Below, in pieces: positions 24,306 through 32,538 of a stretch of 47,240 nucleotides of DNA (positions within the stretch are counted from its first letter, which is position 1; every line of letters starts with the position of its first letter). The notes beneath the pieces are model-generated. The model saw only the letters and a list, made by a program, of their open reading frames with translations, was not told the origin of the DNA and made no database searches. Source of the DNA: Deltaproteobacteria bacterium. Lineage in GTDB: Bacteria > Myxococcota_A > Polyangia > JACPQR01. Both the position numbers and the translations under genes were made by a program. The stretch spans positions 1 to 47,240 of the forward strand of contig JACPQR010000201.1 in assembly GCA_016190375.1 (NCBI GenBank). The letters are read 5' to 3'.

Positions 24306-24607
24306 TCTCCTCTCCTTTGTCGATCGTCTGCGGTGAGCTCCTGGCCGGGCTCAGTCCGCGCGTCACCCTGGCTCCGCCTCGATTCGATGATTCCGACGAG
24401 GACGTCGACGACCATCGGTGCGACGAGCCGGAAGAGCCCCCGCACGAGCTGGCCGAGGAGCTTCCCGCCGACCACGAAGCCACCGGCCGCCGCGAGCGCG
24501 AGAGACGCGTACGGCCTGGCACGCAGGGCGCTTCCGACGCAGCCAGTCACATGCGAAAGCTGCGTCCCTGGCGCCGACGTCCCGAGCTCGTCCCGTGTCT
24601 CCTCCAT
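24302..24607 (-). CDS. Small membrane protein, DUF883-like
   Basis: A 101-residue protein with an N-terminal acidic stretch (MEETRDELGTSAPGTQ), one central hydrophobic region (ASLALAAAGGFVVGGKLLGQ), and a second hydrophobic part (LFRLVAPMVVDVLVGIIES). The RPYASLALAAAGGFVVGG pattern is typical of DUF883-type membrane anchors. It overlaps the downstream YtxH-like gene by four bases. An AAGGAG site lies twelve bases before the ATG at 24607; a GTG nine bases before it is also possible. Confidence 0.6.
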   Translation of the reverse strand: MEETRDELGTSAPGTQLSHVTGCVGSALRARPYASLALAAAGGFVVGGKLLGQLVRGLFRLVAPMVVDVLVGIIESRRSQGDARTEPGQELTADDRQRRGE

Positions 24608-24626
24608 GGCGGCCACGACTCCTTTC

Positions 24627-24860
24627 CTACCGTGCGCGATTTCGCGCGCCGAGCATGAATCCAAGGGCCAGCCCACCGATCAACCACCGCCAGTGCAGCC
24701 CTTGCGCGACCAGCGTCCTGCCCAGGCTCACCTGCGTCTCGGCGGCGATCCGCAAGTCGCGCGCCGCTCGGACGAGCTCATCGCGATCGCGCTCCACGGA
24801 TCGCAAGAGGTCCTCCCGCTCGCGAAGCTCCGGCATCCCTCGGAGCGCTGCAGCGGCCAT
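24627..24860 (-). CDS. Small protein with C-terminal membrane helix, unknown
   Basis: A 77-residue protein: a charged amphipathic helix (REREDLLRSVERDRDELV), then one C-terminal membrane helix (LIGGLALGFMLGARNRAR). The tail-anchored form resembles the neighbouring small membrane proteins. It starts eight bases after the SDR-like stop and precedes the DUF883-like gene. No known domain recognised. Confidence 0.55.
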   Translation of the reverse strand: MAAAALRGMPELREREDLLRSVERDRDELVRAARDLRIAAETQVSLGRTLVAQGLHWRWLIGGLALGFMLGARNRAR

Positions 24861-24870
24861 GCCACGAATC

Positions 24871-25674
24871 TCATCGGACGACCTCTCCCCCGTCGGGGTA
24901 CAAGATCGCGCCCGTCATGTACGAGCTGTCGTCGGACGCGAGGAAGACGTAGCTGGGCGCGACCTCCTCCGGCTGGCCGGCTCTGCCGAGTGGCGCCTTC
25001 GTTCCGAAGCGCGCGAGCTCGGCGGGCGAGAGCCTCGACTTGACCTCGGGCGTCCAGATGGTCCCCGGGGCGACGCAGTTCACACGGATTCCCCTCCTCG
25101 CCAGCACGACCGCGAGGGCGCCGGTGCTCGCCGCGATCGCGCCGCGGCACGCCGAGCCGACCACGTTTCCGTTCGCCGGCGGCGCGGCCGTGTTGATGAT
25201 CGAAGCCCCCGCGTCCAGGTGGGGAAGCGCCGCCTTGATCATCAGGAGCTGGGCGGAAATGCCCGCCGTGAACGCCCGAGCGAGCTCTGCCCCGTTCAGC
25301 TCCTCGAGCGGCGTGGGATCACTGGCCTGTTCGACGCCGTTGACCAGGACGTGGAGCCCACCGAACGACCCGACGGTCGCGGCCATGGCCTCGCGACAGA
25401 ACTCCTCGTCGGCGACGTCGCCCGCGATCGTGAAGCAAACGCGTCCCAGGTCCTCTATGAGCTCCTTGGTCTCGGCAGCCTGGGCGTGCTCGCTGGAGTA
25501 GACGAGACACAGATCGGCGCCCTCCTTGGCGAACGCGATCGAGATCGCCCTGCCGATCCCGCCATCACCGGTGATCATCGCGACCCGGTTCCAGAGCTTG
25601 CCGCTGCCCTTGTAGTACCAGTCGTCGACCTTCGGCCGGGGAGCCTGTCCCGGATCCACGTGGGCGGACTTCAT
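24871..25674 (-). CDS. SDR-family protein lacking catalytic residues (YghA/GSP39-like)
   Basis: A 267-residue short-chain dehydrogenase/reductase homologue. YYKGSGKL, FAKEGADLCLVY, PGTIWTPEVKSRL, GRAGQPEEVAPSYVFLASDD and SSYMTGAILYPDGG place it in the YghA/YdaD (general stress protein 39) branch. But the cofactor loop reads TGDGGIG, one residue shorter than TGxxxGIG; the NNAG motif reads NGVE; the catalytic Ser is Ala (INTAAPP) and YxxxK is replaced by GSACR. It is thus probably not an active oxidoreductase. The frame is intact and its start overlaps the ligase stop (ATGA), so it is expressed. Confidence 0.85.
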   Translation of the reverse strand: MKSAHVDPGQAPRPKVDDWYYKGSGKLWNRVAMITGDGGIGRAISIAFAKEGADLCLVYSSEHAQAAETKELIEDLGRVCFTIAGDVADEEFCREAMAATVGSFGGLHVLVNGVEQASDPTPLEELNGAELARAFTAGISAQLLMIKAALPHLDAGASIINTAAPPANGNVVGSACRGAIAASTGALAVVLARRGIRVNCVAPGTIWTPEVKSRLSPAELARFGTKAPLGRAGQPEEVAPSYVFLASDDSSYMTGAILYPDGGEVVR

Positions 25675-26666
25675 CGCCTCGCCTCGACCGCCGCGGGCCG
25701 CTCGAGGACGATCTCGTCGGGTCTCAGGTCCTCGCGAAGGCCCCGGAAGCTCGGGTGCCTCATGATGCGGTCTCTCGTCCAGCCCGTGAACGTGACCTGT
25801 GCGACGAGCACCGGCTCGACCCAGTGGACGCCCCGCGTCGGGCGCGGGGGATTGCCGAAGGGAGGCGCGTGACGCTCGAGCGGGTCGAGGCGCCGGCGCA
25901 AGAAGGACAGCATTCGACCGGTGAAGCCCGTGCCGACCCTCCCCGCATAGACGAGCAGAGGCGTGCCCGGCCGGTCGTGATAGCCGACGAGCAGCGCCCC
26001 GATGCCGGTCCGGGATCCAGCGGGATCGGTGAACCCTCCGATGACGAGCTCCTGGCCGGCTCCGCACTTCACCTTCAGCCACGTCCGGGTGCGCCCGGAC
26101 CTGTACGGAGCCGAGCGATGCTTGGAGACGATCCCCTCGAGCCCTCTCGCGCATGCCTCGCGAAAGAGCTCGGGCCCCCTTCCCACGGCGTGGTCGCTGT
26201 AGCGGAGGTGCCCGCCACCGTCGGACCGACGGAGCAGGGCTCCGAGCGTCTCCTTGCGCCGCTCCAGCGGCACCGAGCGCAGGTCGTAGCCGTCGCAGTG
26301 GACGAGGTCGAACAGAAAGTAGACGAGGGCGCCGGGGGATCCGCGCGCCAGGGCGCTCTGGAGAGCCTGGAAGCTCGCCACCCCGTCCGGCCCGAGCGAC
26401 ACGACCTCGCCGTCGAAGAGGGCTTCGCCGACGGGCAATAGACCCGCGGCCTGCGCCAGAGCCGGGAGCCGGGCGGTCCAGTCGTTGCCGTATCGAGTGA
26501 AGAGGAGCGCGCGCCCGCGATCGACGCGACAGATGAGGCGATACCCGTCGAGCTTGATCTCGTGGAGCCACTGGTCGCCCTGAGGAGGGTCCCGGACGAG
26601 CGTCGCGAGCTGCGGCTCGAGCGACCGCGGAAGCGGAGCGGGGCGCGCGCCGGGCAGCTCGGCCAT
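25671..26666 (-). CDS. ligD: Stand-alone LigD-type ATP-dependent DNA ligase
   Basis: A 331-residue ATP-dependent ligase. Motif I is EIKLDGYR, with the adenylated lysine Lys38; FDGEVV (motif III), EGIVSKHR (motif IV) and WLKVK (motif V) follow, with the OB-fold C-terminal half ending FTGWTRDRIMRHPSFRGLRED. It corresponds only to the ligase part of LigD: the polymerase/primase and phosphoesterase parts are absent. Ku is the next gene upstream, 11 bp away, so the pair forms a minimal end-joining system. I set the start at ATG 26666, after the Ku stop. A longer open frame is a shadow of the Ku gene. Confidence 0.93.
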   Translation of the reverse strand: MAELPGARPAPLPRSLEPQLATLVRDPPQGDQWLHEIKLDGYRLICRVDRGRALLFTRYGNDWTARLPALAQAAGLLPVGEALFDGEVVSLGPDGVASFQALQSALARGSPGALVYFLFDLVHCDGYDLRSVPLERRKETLGALLRRSDGGGHLRYSDHAVGRGPELFREACARGLEGIVSKHRSAPYRSGRTRTWLKVKCGAGQELVIGGFTDPAGSRTGIGALLVGYHDRPGTPLLVYAGRVGTGFTGRMLSFLRRRLDPLERHAPPFGNPPRPTRGVHWVEPVLVAQVTFTGWTRDRIMRHPSFRGLREDLRPDEIVLERPAAVEARR

Positions 26667-26677
26667 GGCGCTCTCGT

Positions 26678-27571
26678 TCAACGGGCAGCCCTTCGCGTGC
26701 GCGCCGCCTTCCGCGAAGGCGCGGCCTCCTGGGCGCCCGCGGCGACCTTCCGCGGCCTGCCGGCGGGCCCGGCCTTCGCACGCTGCTCGAGGCTCTCCTT
26801 GAGGAGGGCCATCATGTCGATGACCTTGGGCGCCGCCCGCTCCGCGGGCTTCTCCTCCGGAGCGATCTCGCGGATCTGACCCGCCTCGACCCTCCGATCG
26901 ATCAGGGCGAGCAGGTCCTCGCGGTAGCGATCGCGGTACTCCCCTGGACGCCACTCGTCGACCATCCCCTCGATGAGCCGCTCGGCCATGTCGAGCTCCT
27001 TCTTCGACACTCCGAGCGCCTCGAGCTCGTCGCCGGGAAGCTGCAGGTCGTCGACCGACCGGATCTCGTGGGCAAAGCGCAGGAGCTGGAGCACGAGGAC
27101 CTGGCCCCGGACCATCACCGCTGCGACGTGCTGCCGGGTCCGGATCACGACGCTCGCGATGCCGATCTTCCCCGTGCGGCGGAGCGCCTCGCGCAGGAGC
27201 GCATACGCCTTCTGGCCCCGCCGGTCCGGGGCCAGGTAGTATGGCCTTTCGAAGTAGATCGGCTCGACCTCCGGCGCCGAGACGAACGCGAGGATGTCGA
27301 CCGTCTGCGTCGCCTCCACGTTCGCGCGGCGGAAGTCCTCGTCACCGAGGACGACGTACGCATCCTTGTCGTACTCGTATCCCTTGACCACCGACCCCCA
27401 CGGCACCCGTTCTCCGGTCCGCTTGTTGATTCGCTCGTACCCGACGGGCGACAGGTCCCGCTCGTCGAGGAGCGTGAAGGAGAGATCCTTGCTCTCCTCC
27501 GCCGAGTGCAACGACACGGGGATCTGAACGAGCCCGAAGCCGATGCTCCCTTTCCAGATCGCGTGCGCCAT
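26678..27571 (-). CDS. ku: Ku protein, double-strand break end-binding
   Basis: A 297-residue bacterial Ku protein that binds DNA ends as a homodimer and recruits the ligase. Seen: MAHAIWKGSIGFGLVQIPVSL at the N-terminus, YERINKRTGE, VDILAFVSAPEVEPIYFERPYYL, and the core ending with LDMAERLIEGMVDEWRPGEY. The C-terminal 60 residues are Lys/Arg/Ala-rich (AGRPRKVAAGAQEA), like the basic DNA-threading tails of many bacterial Ku proteins. It is in an operon with ligase, pseudo-SDR, small membrane proteins and a metallothionein-like protein. Confidence 0.96.
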   Translation of the reverse strand: MAHAIWKGSIGFGLVQIPVSLHSAEESKDLSFTLLDERDLSPVGYERINKRTGERVPWGSVVKGYEYDKDAYVVLGDEDFRRANVEATQTVDILAFVSAPEVEPIYFERPYYLAPDRRGQKAYALLREALRRTGKIGIASVVIRTRQHVAAVMVRGQVLVLQLLRFAHEIRSVDDLQLPGDELEALGVSKKELDMAERLIEGMVDEWRPGEYRDRYREDLLALIDRRVEAGQIREIAPEEKPAERAAPKVIDMMALLKESLEQRAKAGPAGRPRKVAAGAQEAAPSRKAARTRRAAR

Positions 27572-27600
27572 GGCTCACCGATCGCCGTCGCGAGGAGCGG

Positions 27601-27855
27601 TCACTTCAGCGTCACGACGACCTCGCCGGGTGCGTCCACGTCGTAGGACGTCGGCGCGCCCGTCGCCAGCACGTCGCGCAGGGCCTCCATCAGCGAGCGC
27701 AGGAGAGACTCGGCCGGGGCTCGCGCGGTCGCGATTCGATAGCCTCCGGGAGACTCGGGGTCCATGACCACGAAGCAAACGGTGAAGGGGCGCTCCGGAG
27801 GAGCAGCCCGCCGCGTTCGCTCGCCAGCGTCGGTCACCGCCGCGGGAAAACCCAT
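27601..27855 (-). CDS. Small protein, unknown
   Basis: An 84-residue soluble protein, starting after an ideal AAGGAGG (seven-base spacing). Its core, with RPFTVCFVVMDPESPGGYRI and SYDVDAPGEVVVTLK, looks like a beta-alpha-beta fold. No family recognised. It precedes Ku with a 29-bp gap and likely belongs to the same operon. Compared with the open frame, I chose the internal ATG because of the Shine-Dalgarno sequence. Confidence 0.6.
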   Translation of the reverse strand: MGFPAAVTDAGERTRRAAPPERPFTVCFVVMDPESPGGYRIATARAPAESLLRSLMEALRDVLATGAPTSYDVDAPGEVVVTLK

Positions 27856-27878
27856 GTTCGCGACCTCCTTCCCCCGTC

Positions 27879-28196
27879 TCAGAAGCTCCATCCGACGTAG
27901 ATTCGCGCTGGAAGCACCAAGCGAAGCAGGATCGACTCGCCCGACAGCACGGGCTGCCCGTCACGCACCAGAGTCACGAGCTCGGCAAGCAGCCCGAGTT
28001 GCTCGACCTGCGCCAGCAATGCCACGAGGGCTTGGTTCGCCTCGGTGCTCTCGCGGGGCTCGATGACGAGATGTGCCTCGGCAATGGATTCAGCCAACCT
28101 CAGGTGAACGTCTCGCACGGGCTCTCGCTCGAGTCGCGAGGAATCTGTCGCCACCGAGCTCGCGGTCAGCCACATCGCGAAGCCGAGTCCGAGCAT
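27879..28196 (-). CDS. Small protein, unknown; first gene of end-joining operon
   Basis: A 105-residue protein that looks mainly helical (VHLRLAESIAEAHLVIEPRE, ALVALLAQVEQLGLLAEL). Residues 1-18 are hydrophobic, but the stretch ends without a clear cleavage site. The predicted start of transcription is near 28200, only four bases before this ATG. A start at GTG 28118 would leave a normal leader and drop the hydrophobic part. No family recognised. Its likely role is tied to the Ku/ligase operon downstream. Confidence 0.45.
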   Translation of the reverse strand: MLGLGFAMWLTASSVATDSSRLEREPVRDVHLRLAESIAEAHLVIEPRESTEANQALVALLAQVEQLGLLAELVTLVRDGQPVLSGESILLRLVLPARIYVGWSF

Positions 28197-28210
28197 GCCT
28201 GCCGGAAGGT

Positions 28211-28226
28211 TGCAGGAGGTGTGCCG
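28211..28226 (-). promoter_or_regulatory. Sigma54-type promoter for Ku/ligase/SDR operon
   Basis: CGGCAC-ACCTC-CTGCA on the minus strand, keeping GG-N10-GC. Fourteen bases (GGCACACCTCCTGC) are identical to the promoter at 21187-21202. No perfect dyad like those of its sister promoters is seen, but several GCCACG/CGTGGC half-sites lie from 28279 to 28325. Confidence 0.5.
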
Positions 28227-28330
28227 TGCAGGGATGGACGGTGCGCGTGGAATCTAGGGGGGGCCGCCGGAGTCTCGCCACGCTCCCGCCCCTCGGCGGC
28301 GTGGCAGGCTGGTCATGCCGTGGCGAACTG

Positions 28331-29755
28331 CTACACGCTTCCTCCCGTCGCTCGCTCGCTGCTCAGCGGCATCTCCAGATCGGCCGCCCCGGAGACGTCG
28401 GGCATCCCGTACCGCTCGAGCCTGCGGTACAGAGTCCTCCGGTCGAACCCCAGCACCCTCGCCGCCTCCGTCTTGTTTCCACCGACGGCCTTGAGCACTC
28501 GCAGGATGTAGCGCCTCTCGACCTCGTGCATCGGCAAGAGCTGGGAAGGATCGTCGCTCGCCACCACGATGTGCGAGCTCCTGTAGTCGCGGATCTTCTC
28601 GGGCAGGTCGTCGACGGCGATCTGCTCGTGCCGGGCAAGGACAACCGCCCGCTCGATGCAGTTCTCCAGCTCGCGTACGTTGCCGGGCCAGTCGTAGCCG
28701 AGCAGCTTTTCGGCCGCGGAGCTCGACAGGCCGATGACGTGCTTTCCACTCGTGCGCGCGAAGCGCTCGACGAAGGACTGCGCCAGGGGCAGGACGTCGG
28801 TCCCGCGCGCGCGGAGCGGCGGGACCTGGATGTGGACGACGTTGATGCGGTAGTACAGGTCCTCGCGGAAGGCTCGCTCCTCAACGAGGCCCTCGAGATC
28901 GCGGTTCGTCGCGGTCAGGAGCCGAGCGTCGAACGTGACCTCGGAGTTCCCGCCGACCGGTCGCACCTTGTGCTCCTGAAGGGAGCGGAGGAGCTTCGCC
29001 TGCATCCCGGTCGCCATCTCGCCGATCTCGTCGAGGAACAGCGTCCCTCCGCTCGCCTGGACGAAGAGGCCCGTCCGCGCGGACTTGGCGTCGGTGAACG
29101 CTCCCTTCACGTGCCCGAACAGCTCGCTCTCCAGGAGCGGCTCGGGCATCGCCGCGCAGTTCACGGGCACGAACGGGCCATCCCGGCGGGCGCTCCGGGC
29201 GTGGAGCGCGCGAGCCACGAGCTCCTTGCCGGTGCCGCTCTCCCCCGTGATCAGGACCGAGGCGTCCGAATCGGCGACACGGGCCACGAGGTCCTGCACG
29301 CGGCGCATCGCCGGGCTCGGTCCTATCAGCTCCTCGAAGTGCTGGCTGTCCGCGACCGCCTGTCTGAGGCGCTTGACCTCGTCTCGGAGCGAGCGGTGGC
29401 GCAGCGCCCGCTCGACGGTGAGCACCAGCGCGTCGGTGTCGACGGGCTTCGCGATGAAGTCGTACGCCCCGGCGCGAATCGCGGCGACCGCCGCCTGAGT
29501 GCTGCCGAAAGCCGTGATCACGATCACCGGGACCTCGGGCCGGTTGGCCACGATTCGCTCGCAGAGCTCGAGCCCGTTCATTCCCTCCATGTTGAGGTCC
29601 GTGACGACCGCGCCGAAGTCCTCCGCGGCGAAGGCGAGGAGCGCGTCCTCGGCGTTCGAGCGCCACCCGGCGTCCATGCCGCGCTCGGTGAGCGCCGTGG
29701 CCAGCATCTCGCTGGTCGTGGAGTCGTCGTCGACGATCAGGACTCGGCCGCTCAT
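28331..29755 (-). CDS. NtrC-type sigma54-dependent response regulator
   Basis: A 474-residue activator. The receiver (residues 4-120) has phosphoacceptor Asp53. The AAA+ sigma54-interaction domain runs from about 140 to 375, with Walker A GESGTGKE at 171-178, the L1 loop GAFTDA at 218-223 (GAFTGA in classic NtrC) and Walker B TLFLDE. The C-terminal Fis-type helix-turn-helix (KTEAARVLGFDRRTLYRRLERYG) is at 430-460. It starts at ATG 29755 with AGGAG four bases upstream. A cognate kinase is not adjacent. It sits among genes with sigma54-type promoters and is the prime candidate to activate them. Confidence 0.95.
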   Translation of the reverse strand: MSGRVLIVDDDSTTSEMLATALTERGMDAGWRSNAEDALLAFAAEDFGAVVTDLNMEGMNGLELCERIVANRPEVPVIVITAFGSTQAAVAAIRAGAYDFIAKPVDTDALVLTVERALRHRSLRDEVKRLRQAVADSQHFEELIGPSPAMRRVQDLVARVADSDASVLITGESGTGKELVARALHARSARRDGPFVPVNCAAMPEPLLESELFGHVKGAFTDAKSARTGLFVQASGGTLFLDEIGEMATGMQAKLLRSLQEHKVRPVGGNSEVTFDARLLTATNRDLEGLVEERAFREDLYYRINVVHIQVPPLRARGTDVLPLAQSFVERFARTSGKHVIGLSSSAAEKLLGYDWPGNVRELENCIERAVVLARHEQIAVDDLPEKIRDYRSSHIVVASDDPSQLLPMHEVERRYILRVLKAVGGNKTEAARVLGFDRRTLYRRLERYGMPDVSGAADLEMPLSSERATGGSV

Positions 29756-29947
29756 GCTTCTCCTGCCGCGGTGAAGGCGACGATGCACACGCGGTTCACC
29801 GACCGCAAGCGACGAAGTCTGTCATCGCGAACGGTCCCCTTCAAGCGACAATGCGGCCCGGGTCGCCGGCAATTCAAGATCAGCGTCTTCGTCCAATCGC
29901 TCACGATTCAATTCTCCAGCGACGCCGCAGAGTCGCTGCTTGGTCAG

Positions 29948-30184
29948 CTAGACACGATCGCGAAGCTCGGTGATGCCCTCCTGCTTCGCGCAGCTCGCCG
30001 AGCAGTAGATCACGCCCTCCTTCTCCACGCCGTGACCCAGGATCCGGCAGCCGCAGTGTGCGCACTTGGGCGCCAGCGCGTGGGCAGCGCACTCGAAGCT
30101 GTCGAACGTGTGGCGACCGCCGTCGAGGATCACCTGGAACGCCCTGTCGTACTCGTTGCCGCAGACCTCGCATCGAGCAACCAT
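29948..30184 (-). CDS. Prokaryotic metallothionein-like zinc-binding protein
   Basis: A 78-residue protein with ARCEVCGNEYDRAF, FDSFECAAHAL, CAHCGCRILGHGVE and IYCSASCAKQEG. The two Cys clusters with the CAHCGCRIxGHG motif mark a widespread small protein family related to prokaryotic metallothioneins or treble-clef zinc proteins. It starts after AAAGGAG. It follows the outer-membrane barrel gene with a 20-bp gap on the same strand. A zinc-buffer or regulatory role is inferred. Confidence 0.8.
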   Translation of the reverse strand: MVARCEVCGNEYDRAFQVILDGGRHTFDSFECAAHALAPKCAHCGCRILGHGVEKEGVIYCSASCAKQEGITELRDRV

Positions 30185-30204
30185 GCCAGGATCTCCTTTC
30201 GCGC

Positions 30205-30852
30205 CTACCACATGACCGTGAAACCGACGTTGAGCCCCAGCGAGAAGCCGACCGCCAGGAGCGAGCTCTGGCCCTTCTGCACCGTCCCGGCCGTCGACCA
30301 CACCGCCTGGAGCGCGGGCGAGAGCACTCCCGAGCGTCCCACGAGGAGGTTGGCCCCGAAGCGAGGCGCTACTGCGAAGCCCGTTCCCGGGCCATCGGCG
30401 TACGCGAGCCCGAGCCCGAGCCCCGCGAAACCGAAGAGGACGTCGGACATCGGCACGTGCAGGCTCGGCTCCGCCAGGAGCGTCACGTACCCACTCCCCT
30501 CGCCTCCCGTGTTGATGTAGGCCATCGAAGTGATGGCCGACAGCTCGACGCGATCGACCACGAACCACCCGATCTGCGGAGCCACCCGGATCTCGGCGAA
30601 GTCGGACGCCCAGGAGAAGCCGACGGACCCGCCCAGCTCGAGCACGCCCGCTCGCCCGTAACCCGTGGTGCCGCCGACGCCCGCTCCCTCGGCGATCCAC
30701 TGACGTGACCTCGGCGATCTGGGTTGTGCGTCCTGCCGCGACGCCTCGCGGTCCGTCGGCTCCGCGCTCGCCGGCGCCGCAAGGAAGGCGGCCACGACGA
30801 ACGCCGACGACCACCGCGTCAGCCAGCGAAGCGTTCTCTCGACGACGTCCAT
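30205..30852 (-). CDS. Outer-membrane beta-barrel protein
   Basis: A 215-residue protein with signal peptide (SSAFVVAAFLAAPASAEP) and a series of alternating-polarity strands separated by Gly (GVLELGGSVGFSWASDFAEI; LFGFAGLGLGLAYADGPG; LLAVGFSLGLNVGFTVMW). The C-terminal residue is an aromatic Trp as in outer-membrane barrels, and the predicted size fits an eight-stranded barrel. The family is not recognised. It probably shares transcription with the downstream metallothionein-like gene. Confidence 0.72.
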   Translation of the reverse strand: MDVVERTLRWLTRWSSAFVVAAFLAAPASAEPTDREASRQDAQPRSPRSRQWIAEGAGVGGTTGYGRAGVLELGGSVGFSWASDFAEIRVAPQIGWFVVDRVELSAITSMAYINTGGEGSGYVTLLAEPSLHVPMSDVLFGFAGLGLGLAYADGPGTGFAVAPRFGANLLVGRSGVLSPALQAVWSTAGTVQKGQSSLLAVGFSLGLNVGFTVMW

Positions 30853-31118
30853 TGGTCCTCGCCCGAGATCCGAGGTCAACAATGGATTTGCGGAGGACCG
30901 AGTCAAGGCCGGCCACGTGCAAGCACGGCGTCGGGTCGCGGGCGCCGGCAGCCCCGGGGCGCCGTCCAGCCCCGGTGGCTTTTTCGCGACTCGACACTCC
31001 CGCGCTCACCCACTTGTCAGCGCGCCGTCCGGCACCAAGATGTGGCTTCGGAGCGGGGCTGCGGAGCACCGCCCGATCGATCCGGCGAGAACGGGGATCC
31101 CTGAAGGAGGGTAGGAGG

Positions 31119-32027
31119 ATGGAACGAAGCGGCGGGCGTCACGGCGGGTCGAGAGAGGAACGCTCCGAGAGCGGCCGACCTGGCACGAGCACTTACTACG
31201 AGCGCGCCGCTCGGCGGCGAGCCCTGATGGGGCTGCGACCCGGCGAGGCCGCCGGGCACCAAGGGCCGGGCGAGGACCGGTCTTCGGGAGTCTATGGGCC
31301 CGGCATCGGCCAGGTCGAGAGAAGGGCAGTGATGCACGGCCAGCCGTGGCAGGGTGGATGGAGCGCTCGGGCTCGAGAACCGGCCGCCTCCGGCATCCCG
31401 AGCGAGGAGAGGAAGCAGCCTTCGGACGCTCCGCCCGCTCCGGCCGAGGCGCGACGGTGGGGCGATCCTCCCGAGGGCGCGCAGCCCACCGGCGAGGGCG
31501 AGCCCCTGGCCGGCGGACCGCTGCCGCCCCTGGCGCCGCGACCGCCGGTCCGACGCCGGCCGCGCTGGACCCGCGAGCCAATGACCGCGGGCGAGATCAT
31601 GACCGTCGGCGTACGCACGGTCCTCAGGCCCACCTCCGTCCGGGAGATCGCGGAGATCATGCGGGACGAGAACTGCGGCATCGTGCCCGTCGTCGACGAG
31701 GACAAGAAGCTCGTGGGAGTCGTCACGGAGCGCGACATCGTGCTCCGGGGCCACGCCGAGGGCAAGGACGTCCGGGAGCTCAAGGCCGATGACGTGATGA
31801 CCGCGGACTGCGACTGCGTCACCGCCGACGAGGAGATCACCGAGGTGATCGAGCTGATGGGAAAGAAGCAGGTCCGCCGGATCCCGGTCGTCGACCGCCA
31901 CGATCGGCTCCTCGGCATCATCTCCATGAGCGACATCGCGAGCCGCGCCGACTACGACGAGGAGCTTCAGGAAGCGCTCGAACGAATCTCCGCGCGCCGC
32001 AGCTTCTGGAGTCGCCTCTGGTCCTGA
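31119..32027 (+). CDS. CBS-domain protein with long disordered N-terminus
   Basis: A 302-residue protein. Residues 1-150 are Arg/Gly/Glu/Pro-rich and probably disordered. Two CBS domains follow at about 155-210 (TAGEIMTVGVRTVLRPTSV, GIVPVVDEDKKLVGVVTERD) and 215-275 (DVMTADCDCVTADEEI, RRIPVVDRHDRLLGIISMSD). This pair normally binds adenine nucleotides and senses energy charge. It starts at an ATG following AGGAGGGTAGGAGG. No catalytic domain is joined. The only plus-strand gene in the 18-33 kb stretch; its stop lies 15 bp before the convergent acidic protein gene. Confidence 0.88.
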   Translation: MERSGGRHGGSREERSESGRPGTSTYYERAARRRALMGLRPGEAAGHQGPGEDRSSGVYGPGIGQVERRAVMHGQPWQGGWSARAREPAASGIPSEERKQPSDAPPAPAEARRWGDPPEGAQPTGEGEPLAGGPLPPLAPRPPVRRRPRWTREPMTAGEIMTVGVRTVLRPTSVREIAEIMRDENCGIVPVVDEDKKLVGVVTERDIVLRGHAEGKDVRELKADDVMTADCDCVTADEEITEVIELMGKKQVRRIPVVDRHDRLLGIISMSDIASRADYDEELQEALERISARRSFWSRLWS

Positions 32028-32042
32028 CGCTTGGGACCCGCT

Positions 32043-32420
32043 CTAGGGCCGCGACGCCCCTGCCTTCGGTTCTTCCTGCTCCTCCAGATCTTCCTCCTCG
32101 AGCTCCTCGATCAGATCCTCCACCCCCAGGCGCTCGACCAGGAACTCCTTCGCACGGTCGGCTCGGGCCACCTCGTCCTCCTGCACTTCCCAGAGGAACT
32201 CCGCGAGGTCCGCGTCACCGCTCTGCTCGGCCTGCATCGCGTACTCGGCGTACAGCTCTGCACCCTGCATGGCGTGGTAGAGGACGCCGACCAGGCTCGA
32301 GTGCTCGTCGGGCAGCGTCTCGCGCCGATGCCCGGCCGCACCGTGCGCCGCGCCGCCGTTCGACGCGACTGACGCTTCATTGGTCCGTCGATGCCGAGTC
32401 CTCGATTCGCTCCTGCTCAT
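32043..32420 (-). CDS. Small acidic helical protein, unknown (ferritin-like)
   Basis: A 125-residue protein. After a basic N-terminus of about 35 residues come two long helices (SSLVGVLYHAMQGAELYAEY; DLAEFLWEVQEDEVARADRA) that resemble one half of a ferritin-like bundle with Glu/His positions, and an acidic tail (EELEEEDLEEQEE). No metal-ligand set was proven. It begins at ATG 32420 after GAGGAGCG; the predicted sigma54 promoter leaves a 26-base leader, a normal geometry. Confidence 0.62.
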   Translation of the reverse strand: MSRSESRTRHRRTNEASVASNGGAAHGAAGHRRETLPDEHSSLVGVLYHAMQGAELYAEYAMQAEQSGDADLAEFLWEVQEDEVARADRAKEFLVERLGVEDLIEELEEEDLEEQEEPKAGASRP

Positions 32421-32456
32421 GATGTGCGCTCCTCGCCGGCGACCCGAGATCGATCG

Positions 32457-32472
32457 TGCAGCGGACGTGCCA
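32457..32472 (-). promoter_or_regulatory. Sigma54-type promoter for acidic helical protein
   Basis: TGGCAC-GTCCG-CTGCA on the minus strand, with the invariant GG-N10-GC. The predicted start, near 32446, gives a leader of 26 bases with the Shine-Dalgarno site GAGGAGC. Best-placed example of the promoter family in this window. Confidence 0.65.
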
Positions 32473-32524
32473 CCGGGAACGGAAGCGTCATTCGCGAGGC
32501 GCGCGATGGCCACGACGCCTTTGG

Positions 32525-32538
32525 CGCCACACGTGGCG
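32525..32538. promoter_or_regulatory. CGCCAC-AC-GTGGCG dyad, candidate activator site
   Basis: Perfect 6-bp arms around two bases, about 85 bp upstream of the predicted start, the classic enhancer distance for an NtrC-type activator. Same arms as at 21212-21231 and 23644-23656. Confidence 0.6.

Noticed and set aside
24871..25674. The SDR-like gene as a pseudogene
   Set aside because: The frame is intact, its start overlaps the ligase stop and the C-terminal scaffold is well conserved, so a protein without the usual catalysis is more likely.
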